From Acidovorax sp. NCPPB 3576 (lineage in GTDB: Bacteria > Pseudomonadota > Gammaproteobacteria > Burkholderiales > Burkholderiaceae_C), in assembly GCF_028473605.1 (NCBI RefSeq), contig NZ_CP097267.1:1182501-1246500 (forward strand): a stretch of 64,000 nt of DNA, in the 5' to 3' direction. Under the pieces are notes generated by a model. The model did not search any database, had not been told where the DNA came from, and was given only the letters and a program-made list of their open reading frames with translations. Below, piece after piece: positions 1-8,544 of this stretch (within the stretch, counting starts at the first letter, position 1; each line of letters begins with the position of its first letter). Position numbers and translations under genes: made by a program.

Positions 1-395
1 CGGTAGGCCAGCGGCTCTGAGCGCTGCTGGTAGCCGGGCAGGTCGAAGACGAACATGGTGAAGTCGATGGTGCCGTCCGGGCGCACCTGGTAGCGCAGCA
101 GCTGCTGGATCGGCAGGCCATCGCGGGCGACGGTGAAATGGGCGTCGCTGAAGGACAGCGTGCCGTCCTCGACGATGCGGTAGGCCTCGATGCGCAGGCC
201 GCCGCGCGTGCGGCTCGGGGTGGCGTTGGCGGAGTTGGGGGTGCACAGCGAGAGGTCGATGGCGACCGACACCGCGTCCCCGGCGGCCAGCGCCTGCTGG
301 ATGTCGGCTGGATTATCGAGCCGGCTTTTGGCGCTGGCCGGAAGGGCCATCAGGGAAAACGAAGAAGCCAGCAAAACGGCAGCAAGGCGTTGCAT
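1..395 (-). CDS. VirK-family secreted protein (3' end cut by window edge)
   Basis: 131 codons are visible before the window ends. The protein begins with a signal peptide (Met-Gln-Arg, a hydrophobic stretch, then Ala-Ser-Ala near residue 22). The mature part contains TRGGLRIEAYRIVEDGTLSFSDAH-like and LRYQVRPDGTIDFTMFVFD-like blocks, which I recognise from the VirK family, so the product is probably periplasmic. VirK proteins have no settled biochemical role. The start is supported by a GGAGG about 9 bases upstream. It is transcribed away from the urate-pathway gene at 669, and two perfect inverted repeats lie between the two genes. The family call is from remembered conserved blocks, not a search. 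Confidence 0.75.
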   Translation of the reverse strand, partial: MQRLAAVLLASSFSLMALPASAKSRLDNPADIQQALAAGDAVSVAIDLSLCTPNSANATPSRTRGGLRIEAYRIVEDGTLSFSDAHFTVARDGLPIQQLLRYQVRPDGTIDFTMFVFDLPGYQQRSEPLAY

Positions 396-431
396 TGGAA
401 AAACCTCCATTCATGGTTTTGAATATCGCTG

Positions 432-446
432 CTTGAAAAATTCAAG
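432..446. promoter_or_regulatory. Inverted repeat CTTGAA-N3-TTCAAG upstream of the virK-like gene
   Basis: The sequence CTTGAAAAATTCAAG has perfect 6-base arms around AAA and lies 37 bases upstream of the virK-like start codon. It could be an operator or a small hairpin in the leader. No regulator can be assigned from the sequence. Confidence 0.3.
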
Positions 447-516
447 CGTGGCGATGATATCCAAGCCATGGCAGGAAAATCGCCGGGATTTGTATGCCGA
501 AAAGCATTTTTGTAAA

Positions 517-537
517 TGTCCGAAAGATATTCGGACA
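517..537. promoter_or_regulatory. Perfect inverted repeat TGTCCGAA-N5-TTCGGACA
   Basis: Eight-base perfect arms flank AGATA in the 273-base gap between the divergent virK-like gene and the hydroxyisourate hydrolase gene. No T-run follows on either strand, so a binding site for a dimeric regulator is more likely than a terminator. The partner is unknown. Confidence 0.35.
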
Positions 538-668
538 AACTGCCTGGGGTGTGAGCCAAGCGCGCCGTGCGGGCCATGGCGGCCATGCATACTCGGCGGG
601 TCGTCCGCAGGCCGCGTTGCCGGCGGGGCGGTTTCCCAATCCTTCAACCCACCCCGAGGAGATGGCCC

Positions 669-1019
669 ATGGGCCTCAGCACCCACGTTCTCGACACCAT
701 GCACGGATGCCCCGCGGTCGGCATGGCCGTGGCCCTGTATGCCACCCACGGCGAGGCCGCCACGCTGCTGCAGCGGCTGGTGCTCAACGCCGATGGCCGC
801 ACCGATGCGCCGCTGTTCGACAACGCCAGCCTGCGCGCGGGCACCTACCGCCTCACGTTCGACGTGGCGGGCTATTTCCGCAGCCGGGGCGTGCAGCTGC
901 CCGAGCCGAACTTCCTGACCCAGGTGAGCCTGGACTTCGGCGTGGCCCACGCGGACCAGCACTACCACGTGCCGCTGCTGGTCAGCCCGTGGAGCTATTC
1001 CACCTACCGCGGCTCCTGA
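669..1019 (+). CDS. uraH: 5-hydroxyisourate hydrolase (transthyretin-like protein)
   Basis: This 116-residue protein should hydrolyse 5-hydroxyisourate to OHCU, the second step of urate breakdown. It starts GLSTHVLDT with His6, has the NADGRTD segment carrying the active-site Arg, an HYHVPLLVSPWSY block with the active-site His, and ends in the diagnostic YRGS tetrapeptide. Length and motifs are typical for the family. The start at 669 is preceded by GAGGAG; longer upstream readings lack the conserved N-terminus. It belongs with PuuD (2754), which makes its substrate. An OHCU decarboxylase gene is not in the window. Confidence 0.95.
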   Translation: MGLSTHVLDTMHGCPAVGMAVALYATHGEAATLLQRLVLNADGRTDAPLFDNASLRAGTYRLTFDVAGYFRSRGVQLPEPNFLTQVSLDFGVAHADQHYHVPLLVSPWSYSTYRGS

Positions 1020-1055
1020 GCGCGGACCGCCGCGCCGGTCGGGCGAAGGCTGGGC

Positions 1056-1610
1056 TCAGAGCTGGCCCTCGGTCAGCGTGTCGAGCTGGAAGCGCCCGGA
1101 TTGGTGCCACAGCCAAGTGTCGGTGTAGGTGACCTTGCCCATCCGCGAAGGCACGGGGTAGGGCGCGGCGGCGCGCACGGTGCGCTCGATCTCGGCGATG
1201 ACCTCGGGCGCATGGCGCGGCGCACGCATCCAGTTCAGCCGGGTCACGCGGCCGGCGCGGTCGATGTCCACCTGCAGCGTGCCGATGGCATACAGCAAGG
1301 GCGGCAGCTTGCCCTTGTAGATGCGGTGGGCGTTCAGGCCGTACAGGTGGGTGGCGGCGTCCTGCCGGTAGGCGCGTGGCGTGTCGGCGGCCGAGGGGCG
1401 GGCGGAGCCTTTCTCTGCGGGCACCGGGCCCACCACCTCCTTCTCCAGCGGGCTGCTGGTGTCCGACGCCGCCTTGGCGGGCGGAGGCTCCGGTTCCGGC
1501 CCCGACGATCGGCAAGCCGCAATGAGGGACGCCAGGGCGGCCATGACGCTGGCCGCCAGCCACCGGCCGCGCGGCCGGCGAGGGAGCCGTTCAGGAGAAG
1601 GGGAGGGCAT
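1056..1610 (-). CDS. Putative lipoprotein with TonB C-terminal-like domain
   Basis: The 184-residue protein has an Arg-rich N-terminus, a hydrophobic segment and a lipobox-like IAAC ending at Cys33, then a short Pro/Glu-rich stretch (EPEPPP). From about residue 105 it contains GTLQVDIDRAGRVTRLNW and a later APYPVPS segment, which fit the fold of TonB/TolA C-terminal domains. It has no obvious link to its purine-pathway neighbours, from which it is transcribed in the opposite direction. I infer an envelope-attached protein and cannot give a substrate. The TonB-like call rests on pattern recognition only. Confidence 0.6.
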   Translation of the reverse strand: MPSPSPERLPRRPRGRWLAASVMAALASLIAACRSSGPEPEPPPAKAASDTSSPLEKEVVGPVPAEKGSARPSAADTPRAYRQDAATHLYGLNAHRIYKGKLPPLLYAIGTLQVDIDRAGRVTRLNWMRAPRHAPEVIAEIERTVRAAAPYPVPSRMGKVTYTDTWLWHQSGRFQLDTLTEGQL

Positions 1611-1682
1611 GGGCAGGTCTCTCTGTGGCTATGCTGTGCGGTGCCCGCGCTGCCGTTGCGCGGGGCGTACCGGAGGACTCGG

Positions 1683-2531
1683 ATGGTGATGGCGGCGTTG
1701 CATCGTTTGCTGGAGGGCTTGGCGCACGGCCCGGCCTGCGTGGTGGAGGTGGAGTCTACCCAAGGCTCGGTGCCGCGCGAAAGCGGCGCGTGGATGGCCG
1801 TGCTGGCTGATGGCCTGGCCGGCACCATCGGCGGCGGGCGGCTGGAGTTCGATGCCATCGCGCAGGCGCGCCGCCGGCTGGCGGGCGAGGGCGGCCCTGC
1901 CGTGTTGCGGTTCGCGCTCGGGCCCAGCCTGGGGCAGTGCTGCGGCGGCGTGGTGTTCCTGCGGTTCACCGTGGTGGGACCGGGCGAGCGTGCCGCGCTG
2001 GCGCAGCGGCTGGCGCCCCGGCGCACGCCCGTGGCATTGTTCGGCGCGGGCCATGTGGGGCATGCGCTGGTTCGCGTGCTGTCGGCCCTGCCGTTCGCCC
2101 TGACCTGGATCGACAGCCGCGACAGCGTGTTTCCCGCATTCCCCATCGCCCCCGCCGAGGCGCCGCCCAGCGTGGCGTGCGAGCATTCCGACCCGGTGCA
2201 AGCCGCCGTGCCGTCGCTCGCGCCGGGCTCGCGCGTGCTCGTCATGAGCTTCAGCCACGCCGAGGACCTGGACGTGGTGGCCGCGTGCCTGCTGCGCCAG
2301 CGCGAACGGGGCGACCTGCCCTTCATCGGGCTCATCGGCAGCCGCACGAAGTGGGCGACGTTCTCGCACCGGCTGGCCGCGCGCGGCTTCGCGCCCGGCG
2401 AATTGGCGCGGGTCACCTGCCCCATCGGGCTGCCCGGCATCGCAGGCAAGGAGCCCGAGGTGATCGCCGTGTCGGTGGCGGCGCAACTGCTGGGCCTGCC
2501 GGTGCCGCCGGCCCCCGCGCAGCCCGGGTAA
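1683..2531 (+). CDS. xdhC: Xanthine dehydrogenase accessory protein XdhC
   Basis: XdhC binds molybdenum cofactor, promotes its sulfuration and inserts it into XdhB. The 282-residue protein has the N-terminal ACVVEVESTQGSVPRESGAWM region, the QCCGG motif with Cys86-Cys87 (Moco-binding Cys in the family) and a Rossmann-like VALFGAGHVGHAL at about 117-130. A C-terminal FIGLIGSRTKW and GLPGIAGKEPEVIAVSVAA complete the family pattern. The start could also be the second ATG six bases later. It is unusual in lying about 15 kb from xdhAB, although it is flanked by uraH and puuD of the same pathway. Confidence 0.93.
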   Translation: MVMAALHRLLEGLAHGPACVVEVESTQGSVPRESGAWMAVLADGLAGTIGGGRLEFDAIAQARRRLAGEGGPAVLRFALGPSLGQCCGGVVFLRFTVVGPGERAALAQRLAPRRTPVALFGAGHVGHALVRVLSALPFALTWIDSRDSVFPAFPIAPAEAPPSVACEHSDPVQAAVPSLAPGSRVLVMSFSHAEDLDVVAACLLRQRERGDLPFIGLIGSRTKWATFSHRLAARGFAPGELARVTCPIGLPGIAGKEPEVIAVSVAAQLLGLPVPPAPAQPG

Positions 2532-2753
2532 ATCCGCACGCCGCCGTGCCGCGCCGGGCGTTCGGCAGGAACGATTCCTGCATACACTCGCGGCACAGGT
2601 CACAGCGGTGCCCGGAGCCGATGCGTGTCGTCAGCCCCCAGGTGCGCGGCCTTTTCTTCTGCTCAGAGCGCCCGCAGTGGTGAGCAGGTTGACCGGGTGG
2701 TGCGCCGCGCACCGCCCCCATGGCGCCTGCGTGCGCCGCCGAGGCTGAGACAC

Positions 2754-4004
2754 ATGGAAAGCTATCTCCTCGACTGGGCCAACCTGCTGCTGCGCTGGGT
2801 CCACGTCATCACCGCGATCGCCTGGGTGGGCTCGTCGTTCTACTTCGTCTTCCTGGACAGCAGCCTCACGCCGCCGGTCGATGACGACCTGAAAAAACAG
2901 GGCGTGAGCGGCGAACTCTGGGCCGTGCACGGCGGCGGCTTCTACCACCCGGTCAAGTTCGCCGTCTCGCCGCCGAAGCTGCCTGCGCACCTGCACTGGT
3001 TCTACTGGGAAAGCTACAGCACCTGGCTGAGCGGCTTCGCGCTGTTCACCGTGTCGTACCTGTGGAGCGCCGGCACCTACCTCATCGACAAATCGCGCAT
3101 GGACTGGGCGCCGCCCGCGGCCATCGGCGCGGCGCTGGGCTTCCTGGTCGTCTTCTGGCTGCTGTACGACGCCGTGTGCCGCCTGTTCGGGCAACGCAGG
3201 AACGGCGACGCCATCGTCGGCGCGCTCGTGTTCGGGCTGGTGTGCGTGGCCTCGTGGCTGGCCTGCCACTGGTTCGCCGGCCGCGCGGCCTTCCTGCTGG
3301 TGGGCGCGATGATCGCCACGGCCATGAGTGCCAACGTGTTCTTCTGGATCATTCCGGGGCAGAAGAAGATGGTGGCCGCCATCCAGGCCGGCCAGCCCGT
3401 GGACCCGGTCCACGGCCAGCGCGGCAAGCAGCGTAGCGTGCACAACACGTACTTCACGCTGCCGGTGCTGTTCGCCATGCTGTCCAACCACTACAGCTTC
3501 ACCTGGAGCCACCCGCAGAACTGGCTGGTGCTGATCGTGATGATGTTCGCCGGCGCGGCCATCCGGCAGTTCTTCGTCATGCGCCACGGCCACAAGCTCG
3601 GGCGCAACGGCAACCCGTTGCCCTATGCGCTGGCGGGTGTGGCGGCCATCGTTGGCGCCATCGTGTGGATGCGGCCCGTGCCACCGGCCGCCGCACCGGT
3701 GGCTGCAGGTAATGCTACTGATTTGATAGCTAAAGGGGCAAGCAATCCGCCGGCATCGGGCACGATCGGCTTTGAAAAGCTGCAGCCCGTGCTGGCGCAG
3801 CGCTGCTATCTGTGCCACGGCGAGCAGGTGCAGATGAAGAACCTGCGGCTCGACTCGCCCGATTCGGTCAAGCAGCACGCCCAGGCCATCTACCAGCAGG
3901 CCGTGGTGCAAAAGCTCATGCCCATGAACAACGCCACCGGCATGACGGACGAAGAGCGCAACCTGGTGCGGCGCTGGTTCGAAGGCGGCGCCCCGGTGCC
4001 CTGA
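2754..4004 (+). CDS. puuD: Urate hydroxylase PuuD (membrane urate oxidase with cytochrome c domain)
   Basis: PuuD oxidises urate to 5-hydroxyisourate and passes electrons to a C-terminal c-type haem rather than directly to oxygen. The 416-residue protein starts with LLLRWVHVITAIAWVGSSFYFVFLD, shows about eight membrane segments, and ends in a cytochrome c domain with Cys351-Tyr-Leu-Cys354-His355 and a later Met-rich axial-ligand region. The start at 2754 gives the family N-terminus. The linker around residues 320-332 is encoded by an AT-rich repeat copy (GCTACTGATTTGATAGC). It follows xdhC and supplies the UraH substrate. Confidence 0.93.
   Translation: MESYLLDWANLLLRWVHVITAIAWVGSSFYFVFLDSSLTPPVDDDLKKQGVSGELWAVHGGGFYHPVKFAVSPPKLPAHLHWFYWESYSTWLSGFALFTVSYLWSAGTYLIDKSRMDWAPPAAIGAALGFLVVFWLLYDAVCRLFGQRRNGDAIVGALVFGLVCVASWLACHWFAGRAAFLLVGAMIATAMSANVFFWIIPGQKKMVAAIQAGQPVDPVHGQRGKQRSVHNTYFTLPVLFAMLSNHYSFTWSHPQNWLVLIVMMFAGAAIRQFFVMRHGHKLGRNGNPLPYALAGVAAIVGAIVWMRPVPPAAAPVAAGNATDLIAKGASNPPASGTIGFEKLQPVLAQRCYLCHGEQVQMKNLRLDSPDSVKQHAQAIYQQAVVQKLMPMNNATGMTDEERNLVRRWFEGGAPVP
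3711..3748 (+). repeat. GCTA...TAGC repeat copy inside puuD
   Basis: GCTACTGATTTGATAGC at 3714-3730 followed by TAAAGGGGCAAGCAAT stands out as AT-rich within a very GC-rich gene. It encodes NATDLIAKGASN in the linker between the membrane part and the cytochrome c domain. The core resembles other copies in this window. Confidence 0.5.
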
Positions 4005-4016
4005 CGCTGGAGGTTT

Positions 4017-5984
4017 TCAGTCCGTCGCGACCCGCGCGGCGGCCTTGCGCGCACCCAGCGATGCGCCCGACCGTGGTGGCGTGGTGGCCCGGTCCATGCT
4101 GGGGCTGCTGGCGTTGGCGTGGCCACGGTCATGGCTTTCTGCGTGGCCAGGGGTGCTGCGATCGTCCGCTGCGTCGCGCCAGGCCAGGCCGCTGGCGGCC
4201 AGCTTGGCATCGTGCTTGGCCAGGGCCGCGAGGTTGGCCACTTCCTCCGCATGCGCGATGGTGCCGGGCGTGATGCGCACCGCGCCGATCGACAGCGTGG
4301 TGCAGGTGAAAAAGCGCTTCACGCCGTGCCGGTCCTCGGCCCAGATGCCGCCGGCCTTGCGCGAGGCATCGTCGAACAGGGCCAGGGCCTCCTGCGCGAA
4401 TTCCTCGACGATTTGCTGGCAGCGGTGCAGCCAGTCCGTGCTCTGGAACAGCAGCATGAAGTCGTCGCCGCCCACATGCCCCACGAAGTCGCGCTGCGCA
4501 TCGCAGTGGGTCACGGCCAGGCGCGCCACGAGGCGGATCATCTGGTCGCCGCGCCAGTATCCGTAGTAGTCGTTGAACGGCTTGAAGTGGTTCAGGTCGG
4601 CATAGCAGGCGACGAATTCCGTGCCGCTGTCCAGCAGCCGCTGCATATGCAGGCTGATGGGGATGTTGCCCGGCAGGAAGGTCAGCGGGTTGGCATGGCG
4701 CGCGGCCTCGATGCGTGCCTCGGTCACGCTGCGCACCAGCTGGTCGCCGGTGCCCAGGCCCGCATAGCGGCCGTTGTCGGTGACGATGAAGCCGTCGTTC
4801 AGATAGCGCTGGTCCTGCGAGGTGAGGATGCCCACGAGCTGGTCCACGTCGCAGTCGAGCTCCACCACGCGGGGCGCGTGGTTGGCGAACGCCATGCAGG
4901 GCTTTCGCCCGTGCACCTCGCGGAAGTACAGCGTGGCGTAGTGGTTCATGAACTGCTGGCGGTTGATGAGCGCCACGGGCCGCGTCCCGTCCACCACCGC
5001 CATCGCGTGCAGGTCGGCATGGGCCTTGAACAGCCCGGCCACCGTGTCGTTGCGGGTCTCCGGCGTGGCCGTGGGCGCCTGCACCACGATCAGGTTGCGC
5101 AGGATGCCCGGCCGCACGTTGTGGCCCAGGTGGGGCAGCACCGCCACGCGGCGGTCGCGCAGGGCATCGAGCGCCGGCAGCAGGATGGTGTCGCGCGGCA
5201 GCGGGGCGGGGCGGCCGAGCAGGTAGCCCTGGCCGTAGGGAATGTCCAGGTCGCGCAGGGCGCGCAGGTCGTCCTGCGTCTCGATGCCTTCGGCGATGAG
5301 CGTGGTGCCGAACACGTCGGCGATGCTCTTGATGGCCTGCAGCATCTGCAGGTTTTCGGGGTGGGCGCCGATGTCGCGCACGAAGTATTTGTCGATCTTC
5401 ACGAAGTCGGGCTTGGCCTCGGACCACAGCCGCAGGCTGGAGCGGCCGTCGCCGAAGTCGTCCAGCGCCAGCCGGGCGCCGCTGGCATGCACTTCCTTCA
5501 GCGCGTGGCGCAGCGAGTCCATGTCGGTCACGCGTTCGTGCTCGGTGATCTCCAGCACCACCATGCGGGCCGACACGCCCAGCGCCTGCACGGCCTCGGC
5601 CAGCGAGGCGCCGCCGCGCAGCGCCACGCCGCGCACCAGCGCATCGGCGCTGATGTTCACGAACAAGCGGCCGGGCGCACCCAGCACGCCCCACTGGTGC
5701 AGCGCGATGAACACGCACAGCAGCTTGAAGTCCTGCAGCAGGCCCTCCTCGCTCGCGCACTGCAGTAGCGCATCGGGCGTGTGCAGGGGCGTGTCCGCGG
5801 GGCCGCGGATCAGCGCTTCGTGCGCATAGATGCCGCCCTCGCGCAGATCCGCCAGGGGCTGGAACACGCAGTAAAGGCCATCGCCGCGCATCAACTGCGC
5901 CAGCGGCCCGGTGCCGCTGCGTGCTCCGGACGAAAGCACCGCAAGCAAGGCATCGCGCCGGCCCCGGGGGGATGCATCGATCAT
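4017..5984 (-). CDS. EAL-GGDEF protein, likely c-di-GMP phosphodiesterase with degenerate cyclase domain
   Basis: The 655-residue protein has an N-terminal EAL domain (EAL at residues 56-58, then NISADAL, DDFGDG, KIDKYF and AEGIET), which keeps the residues expected for c-di-GMP hydrolysis. A middle segment of about 130 residues is CBS-like. The C-terminal GGDEF domain has GGDDF at 505-509 instead of GG(D/E)EF, so cyclase activity is doubtful and a GTP-sensing role is possible. No membrane segment is seen. The start is supported by GAGG about 9 bases upstream. It lies 76 bases after the response regulator on the same strand and may be co-transcribed with it. Confidence 0.88.
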   Translation of the reverse strand: MIDASPRGRRDALLAVLSSGARSGTGPLAQLMRGDGLYCVFQPLADLREGGIYAHEALIRGPADTPLHTPDALLQCASEEGLLQDFKLLCVFIALHQWGVLGAPGRLFVNISADALVRGVALRGGASLAEAVQALGVSARMVVLEITEHERVTDMDSLRHALKEVHASGARLALDDFGDGRSSLRLWSEAKPDFVKIDKYFVRDIGAHPENLQMLQAIKSIADVFGTTLIAEGIETQDDLRALRDLDIPYGQGYLLGRPAPLPRDTILLPALDALRDRRVAVLPHLGHNVRPGILRNLIVVQAPTATPETRNDTVAGLFKAHADLHAMAVVDGTRPVALINRQQFMNHYATLYFREVHGRKPCMAFANHAPRVVELDCDVDQLVGILTSQDQRYLNDGFIVTDNGRYAGLGTGDQLVRSVTEARIEAARHANPLTFLPGNIPISLHMQRLLDSGTEFVACYADLNHFKPFNDYYGYWRGDQMIRLVARLAVTHCDAQRDFVGHVGGDDFMLLFQSTDWLHRCQQIVEEFAQEALALFDDASRKAGGIWAEDRHGVKRFFTCTTLSIGAVRITPGTIAHAEEVANLAALAKHDAKLAASGLAWRDAADDRSTPGHAESHDRGHANASSPSMDRATTPPRSGASLGARKAAARVATD

Positions 5985-6060
5985 GGTTACAACCTCACAC
6001 AATTCAAGGTGGACCATAGCCCTGCACCGTGACAGCCAAATGACAGGCGTGGGGGATTCG

Positions 6061-6711
6061 CTACGGGTCGCTGCGCAGGTCGGCGTGATCCACCGCGTAT
6101 TTGACGAGCGCCGCCTGGCCGTCGATGCGCAGCTTGCGGCGCAGGTGCAGGCGATGCGTCTCGACCGTGCGTACCGAGGTGCCCATGCGCTGGGCGATGT
6201 CCTTGTTGGAGCGGCCCTCGGCCAGCAACTCCAGCACCGCGGCCTCGCGCGGGGTGAGCGCGCGGCCCGACGGGGCCGCAGCGGGAGGCGCCTCGTACAG
6301 CAAGGCCTGCACGCCTTCGCTGAAGTAGCGCCCGCCGGCATGTACCGCCTCGATCGCCTGGACCAGCTGCAGCGCCGGGGCGTCCTTGAGCACGTAGCCC
6401 CGCACGCCCAGCGCGGCCGCGCGGCGCACGTATTCGCCATCGTGGTGCATGGACAGCACCAGCACGCGCACCTGCGGAAATCGGTCGCGGAACACCGTGG
6501 CCAGGTGGATGCCGCTCGCATCCGGCATGCGGATGTCGGTCACCACGATGTCGGGCCGCACGGCGGCGGCCAGGTCCACGGCCTCTTGCACGCCGCCCGC
6601 CTCGCCCGCGACGCGGATGTGGCCCGTGGCCTCCAGCCGCATGCGCACGCCGTCGCGCACCAGCGGGTGGTCGTCCACCAGCAGCACGCGGATGGGATCG
6701 CCCCCGCTCAT
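6061..6711 (-). CDS. NarL/FixJ-family response regulator
   Basis: The 216-residue protein has a receiver domain with Asp13-Asp14, the phosphoacceptor Asp59 in VVTDIRMPD and a conserved Lys in YVLKDA. A LuxR-type helix-turn-helix (LTPREAAVLELLAEGRSNKDIAQRMGTSVRTVETHRLHLRRKL region) follows. Its start overlaps the end of the histidine kinase gene by 4 bases (ATGA), so the two form a two-component pair. The tandem TGCGTA array in the divergent region (8461-8500) is a reasonable candidate target. Confidence 0.93.
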   Translation of the reverse strand: MSGGDPIRVLLVDDHPLVRDGVRMRLEATGHIRVAGEAGGVQEAVDLAAAVRPDIVVTDIRMPDASGIHLATVFRDRFPQVRVLVLSMHHDGEYVRRAAALGVRGYVLKDAPALQLVQAIEAVHAGGRYFSEGVQALLYEAPPAAAPSGRALTPREAAVLELLAEGRSNKDIAQRMGTSVRTVETHRLHLRRKLRIDGQAALVKYAVDHADLRSDP

Positions 6712-8108
6712 GCGGGCACCTGCGACGGCTCGAACCCGGGGTACGGCGAGTCGTGGTCGCCCTGCATCGGCAGCACGGCCAGCACGCGCGTGCCGCGGCG
6801 GCCGGAGGCCACGCCGAACGTGCCGCCCAGGCCTTCGATGCGCTCGCGCATGTTGCGCAGGCCGATGCCGCCCTGGCCATCGGCCTGCACGCGCTGCACG
6901 TCGAAGCCGCGGCCATCGTCGATCACCGACAGGCTCACGCGCCGGGGCCCGAAGCGCAGCAGCAGCTCCACCTGCGTCGCGTGGGCGTGCATCTGGGCGT
7001 TGGTCAATGCCTCCTGCGCCACGCGGAACAGCGCGGTGCCGTGGCTGGTGGGCAGCGGGTGCGCCGTGCCGCGCAGCACGAACCGCACGGGCAGGCCGGT
7101 GTGGTCCTGCACCTGCTGCGCCATGAGGGCCAGCGCCGGCGCCAGGCCCAGGTCGTCCAGCAGGGCGGGGCGCAGGCCGTGCGAGACGCGGCGGATCTCC
7201 AGCAGCGCATGGTTGAGCCGGTCCAGGCCCTGGTCCAGCACGTGGTGCGGCCCGGAGGCCGCGCGCGCGGCCCACTGCACCTGGGCGGTCTCGAGCAGGA
7301 ACTTGGAGGACACCAGCACCTGCACCACGCCGTCGTGCAGTTCGCGCGCCACGCGCACGCGCTCTTCCTCCTGCGAGCGCACCACCCGCTGCGCGAGCCG
7401 GCGCAGCTTGGCGCTGGCCACGCGGTGGTCGCTGAGGTTCAGCGCCAGCCCGGCCAGCCCGATCAGCACGATGCACAGCGCCGCGATGCCGTAGATGCGC
7501 CGGCGCGTGCCGTCGATGTTCTCCTGCGCGCGCAGATCGATGCGGCGCAGCGTGTCGTGCACGTCGTCCAGGTACAGGCCCGTGCCGATCACCCATTCCC
7601 AGCCGGGCAGCGTCATCACGTAGGCGAGCTTGGGCACTGTCTGCTGAGAGGACGGCTTTTGCCACAGGTAGCGCACCAGCCCCCCGCCCTCGCGTGCCTT
7701 GGCAAGGATCAGGTTGGCCGGCGCCTCGCTCTGCGGATTGGACGGGTCGCACAGGTCCACGCCGGCCAGCCCCATCTGCTGGGCGTCCAGCAGCACGTTG
7801 CCCTGGCGGTCGTAGACGAAGAAGTACCCGTCCTTGCCGAACTGCATGCGCGAGAGCAGGGCCAGCGCCTGCTGCTGGCGCGCCGCCGGGTCCGCCACGT
7901 CGGCCGCGATGCGGGCCATGGCGCTCTGGGCCAGCTGCACGTAGTGGTGCAGCTCGGTTTCCTTGCTGTGCAGGTAGGCCGACTCGACCAGCTCCCGCTC
8001 CTGGTGCGCCAGTTTCAGGGTCTGGTGGCGCACGGTGACGGCCACGGAACCCAGCGCCACCAGGATGGGAATGGTCGATAGCAGCAAAAGCTTGAGCCGC
8101 AATTGCAT
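6708..8108 (-). CDS. Sensor histidine kinase with periplasmic Cache domain
   Basis: The 466-residue protein has an N-terminal membrane segment (LKLLLLSTIPILVALGSV) and a single Cache domain with GYFFVYDRQGNVLLDAQ and WEWVIGTGLYLDDV blocks. A second membrane segment and a HisKA_3 dimerisation domain with the phospho-acceptor His258 in ELHDGVVQ follow. The ATPase end has DDGRGFD and GIGLRNMRERIE. Small Cache domains of this kind often bind carboxylates or other small metabolites in the periplasm. The reading frame extends upstream to 8264 and a start at 8186 is possible; 8108 places the first membrane helix at the N-terminus. Confidence 0.9.
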   Translation of the reverse strand: MQLRLKLLLLSTIPILVALGSVAVTVRHQTLKLAHQERELVESAYLHSKETELHHYVQLAQSAMARIAADVADPAARQQQALALLSRMQFGKDGYFFVYDRQGNVLLDAQQMGLAGVDLCDPSNPQSEAPANLILAKAREGGGLVRYLWQKPSSQQTVPKLAYVMTLPGWEWVIGTGLYLDDVHDTLRRIDLRAQENIDGTRRRIYGIAALCIVLIGLAGLALNLSDHRVASAKLRRLAQRVVRSQEEERVRVARELHDGVVQVLVSSKFLLETAQVQWAARAASGPHHVLDQGLDRLNHALLEIRRVSHGLRPALLDDLGLAPALALMAQQVQDHTGLPVRFVLRGTAHPLPTSHGTALFRVAQEALTNAQMHAHATQVELLLRFGPRRVSLSVIDDGRGFDVQRVQADGQGGIGLRNMRERIEGLGGTFGVASGRRGTRVLAVLPMQGDHDSPYPGFEPSQVPA

Positions 8109-8460
8109 GAAGGCTTTGTTGAAGAGGAAAGCGCTGACTATCTGCCGCCGACTGCCAATGTCAAGCGGGTTATTTCGAGGGATCATGGGATATTCCGGGA
8201 ATCCGTGAAAATATGTAAAGACGGCCGATGCGATCGAATGGGGCAGAGAATCGCCAAAAGTCAAAATGCGACGGGGCGGCCTGGGGGTGGATTATGAGAA
8301 GGCGACTTCGATAATCACCCCTGTGGTGCCTGGGGCCGCCGCTGGTGGGGCGTTGGCACCGGCTTGGTGCGCACCTTGTGAGTGCTTGCTACCGCAGCAT
8401 CTGCACCGCAGCAAGGCCTGTGCAGCAGAAGGCATGCCAGCCACGGGCGGGGCGGTGGTT

Positions 8461-8500
8461 TGCGTACTCCTGCGTAGGCCGGTCTGCGTACTACTGCGTA
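8461..8500 (+). promoter_or_regulatory. Array of four TGCGTA hexamers (candidate activator sites)
   Basis: TGCGTA occurs at 8461, 8471, 8485 and 8495, as two copies of TGCGTACT(C/A)CTGCGTA 24 bases apart. The array ends 15 bases upstream of a possible -35 element and precedes the RidA/PLP-enzyme operon. The adjacent NarL-type regulator is the obvious candidate ligand, but that is inferred from position only. Confidence 0.5.
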
Positions 8501-8514
8501 AGGGAAAAAGGTGC

Positions 8515-8544
8515 TTCGTTTTAGCGGGTTTCGCTGCCTAAAAT
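8515..8544 (+). promoter_or_regulatory. Candidate promoter of the RidA/PLP-enzyme operon
   Basis: TAAAAT (8539-8544) is a fair -10 element. TTCGTT (8515-8520) is a weak -35 at a spacing of 18. The weak -35 directly downstream of the TGCGTA array would suit an activator-dependent promoter. Confidence 0.35.
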
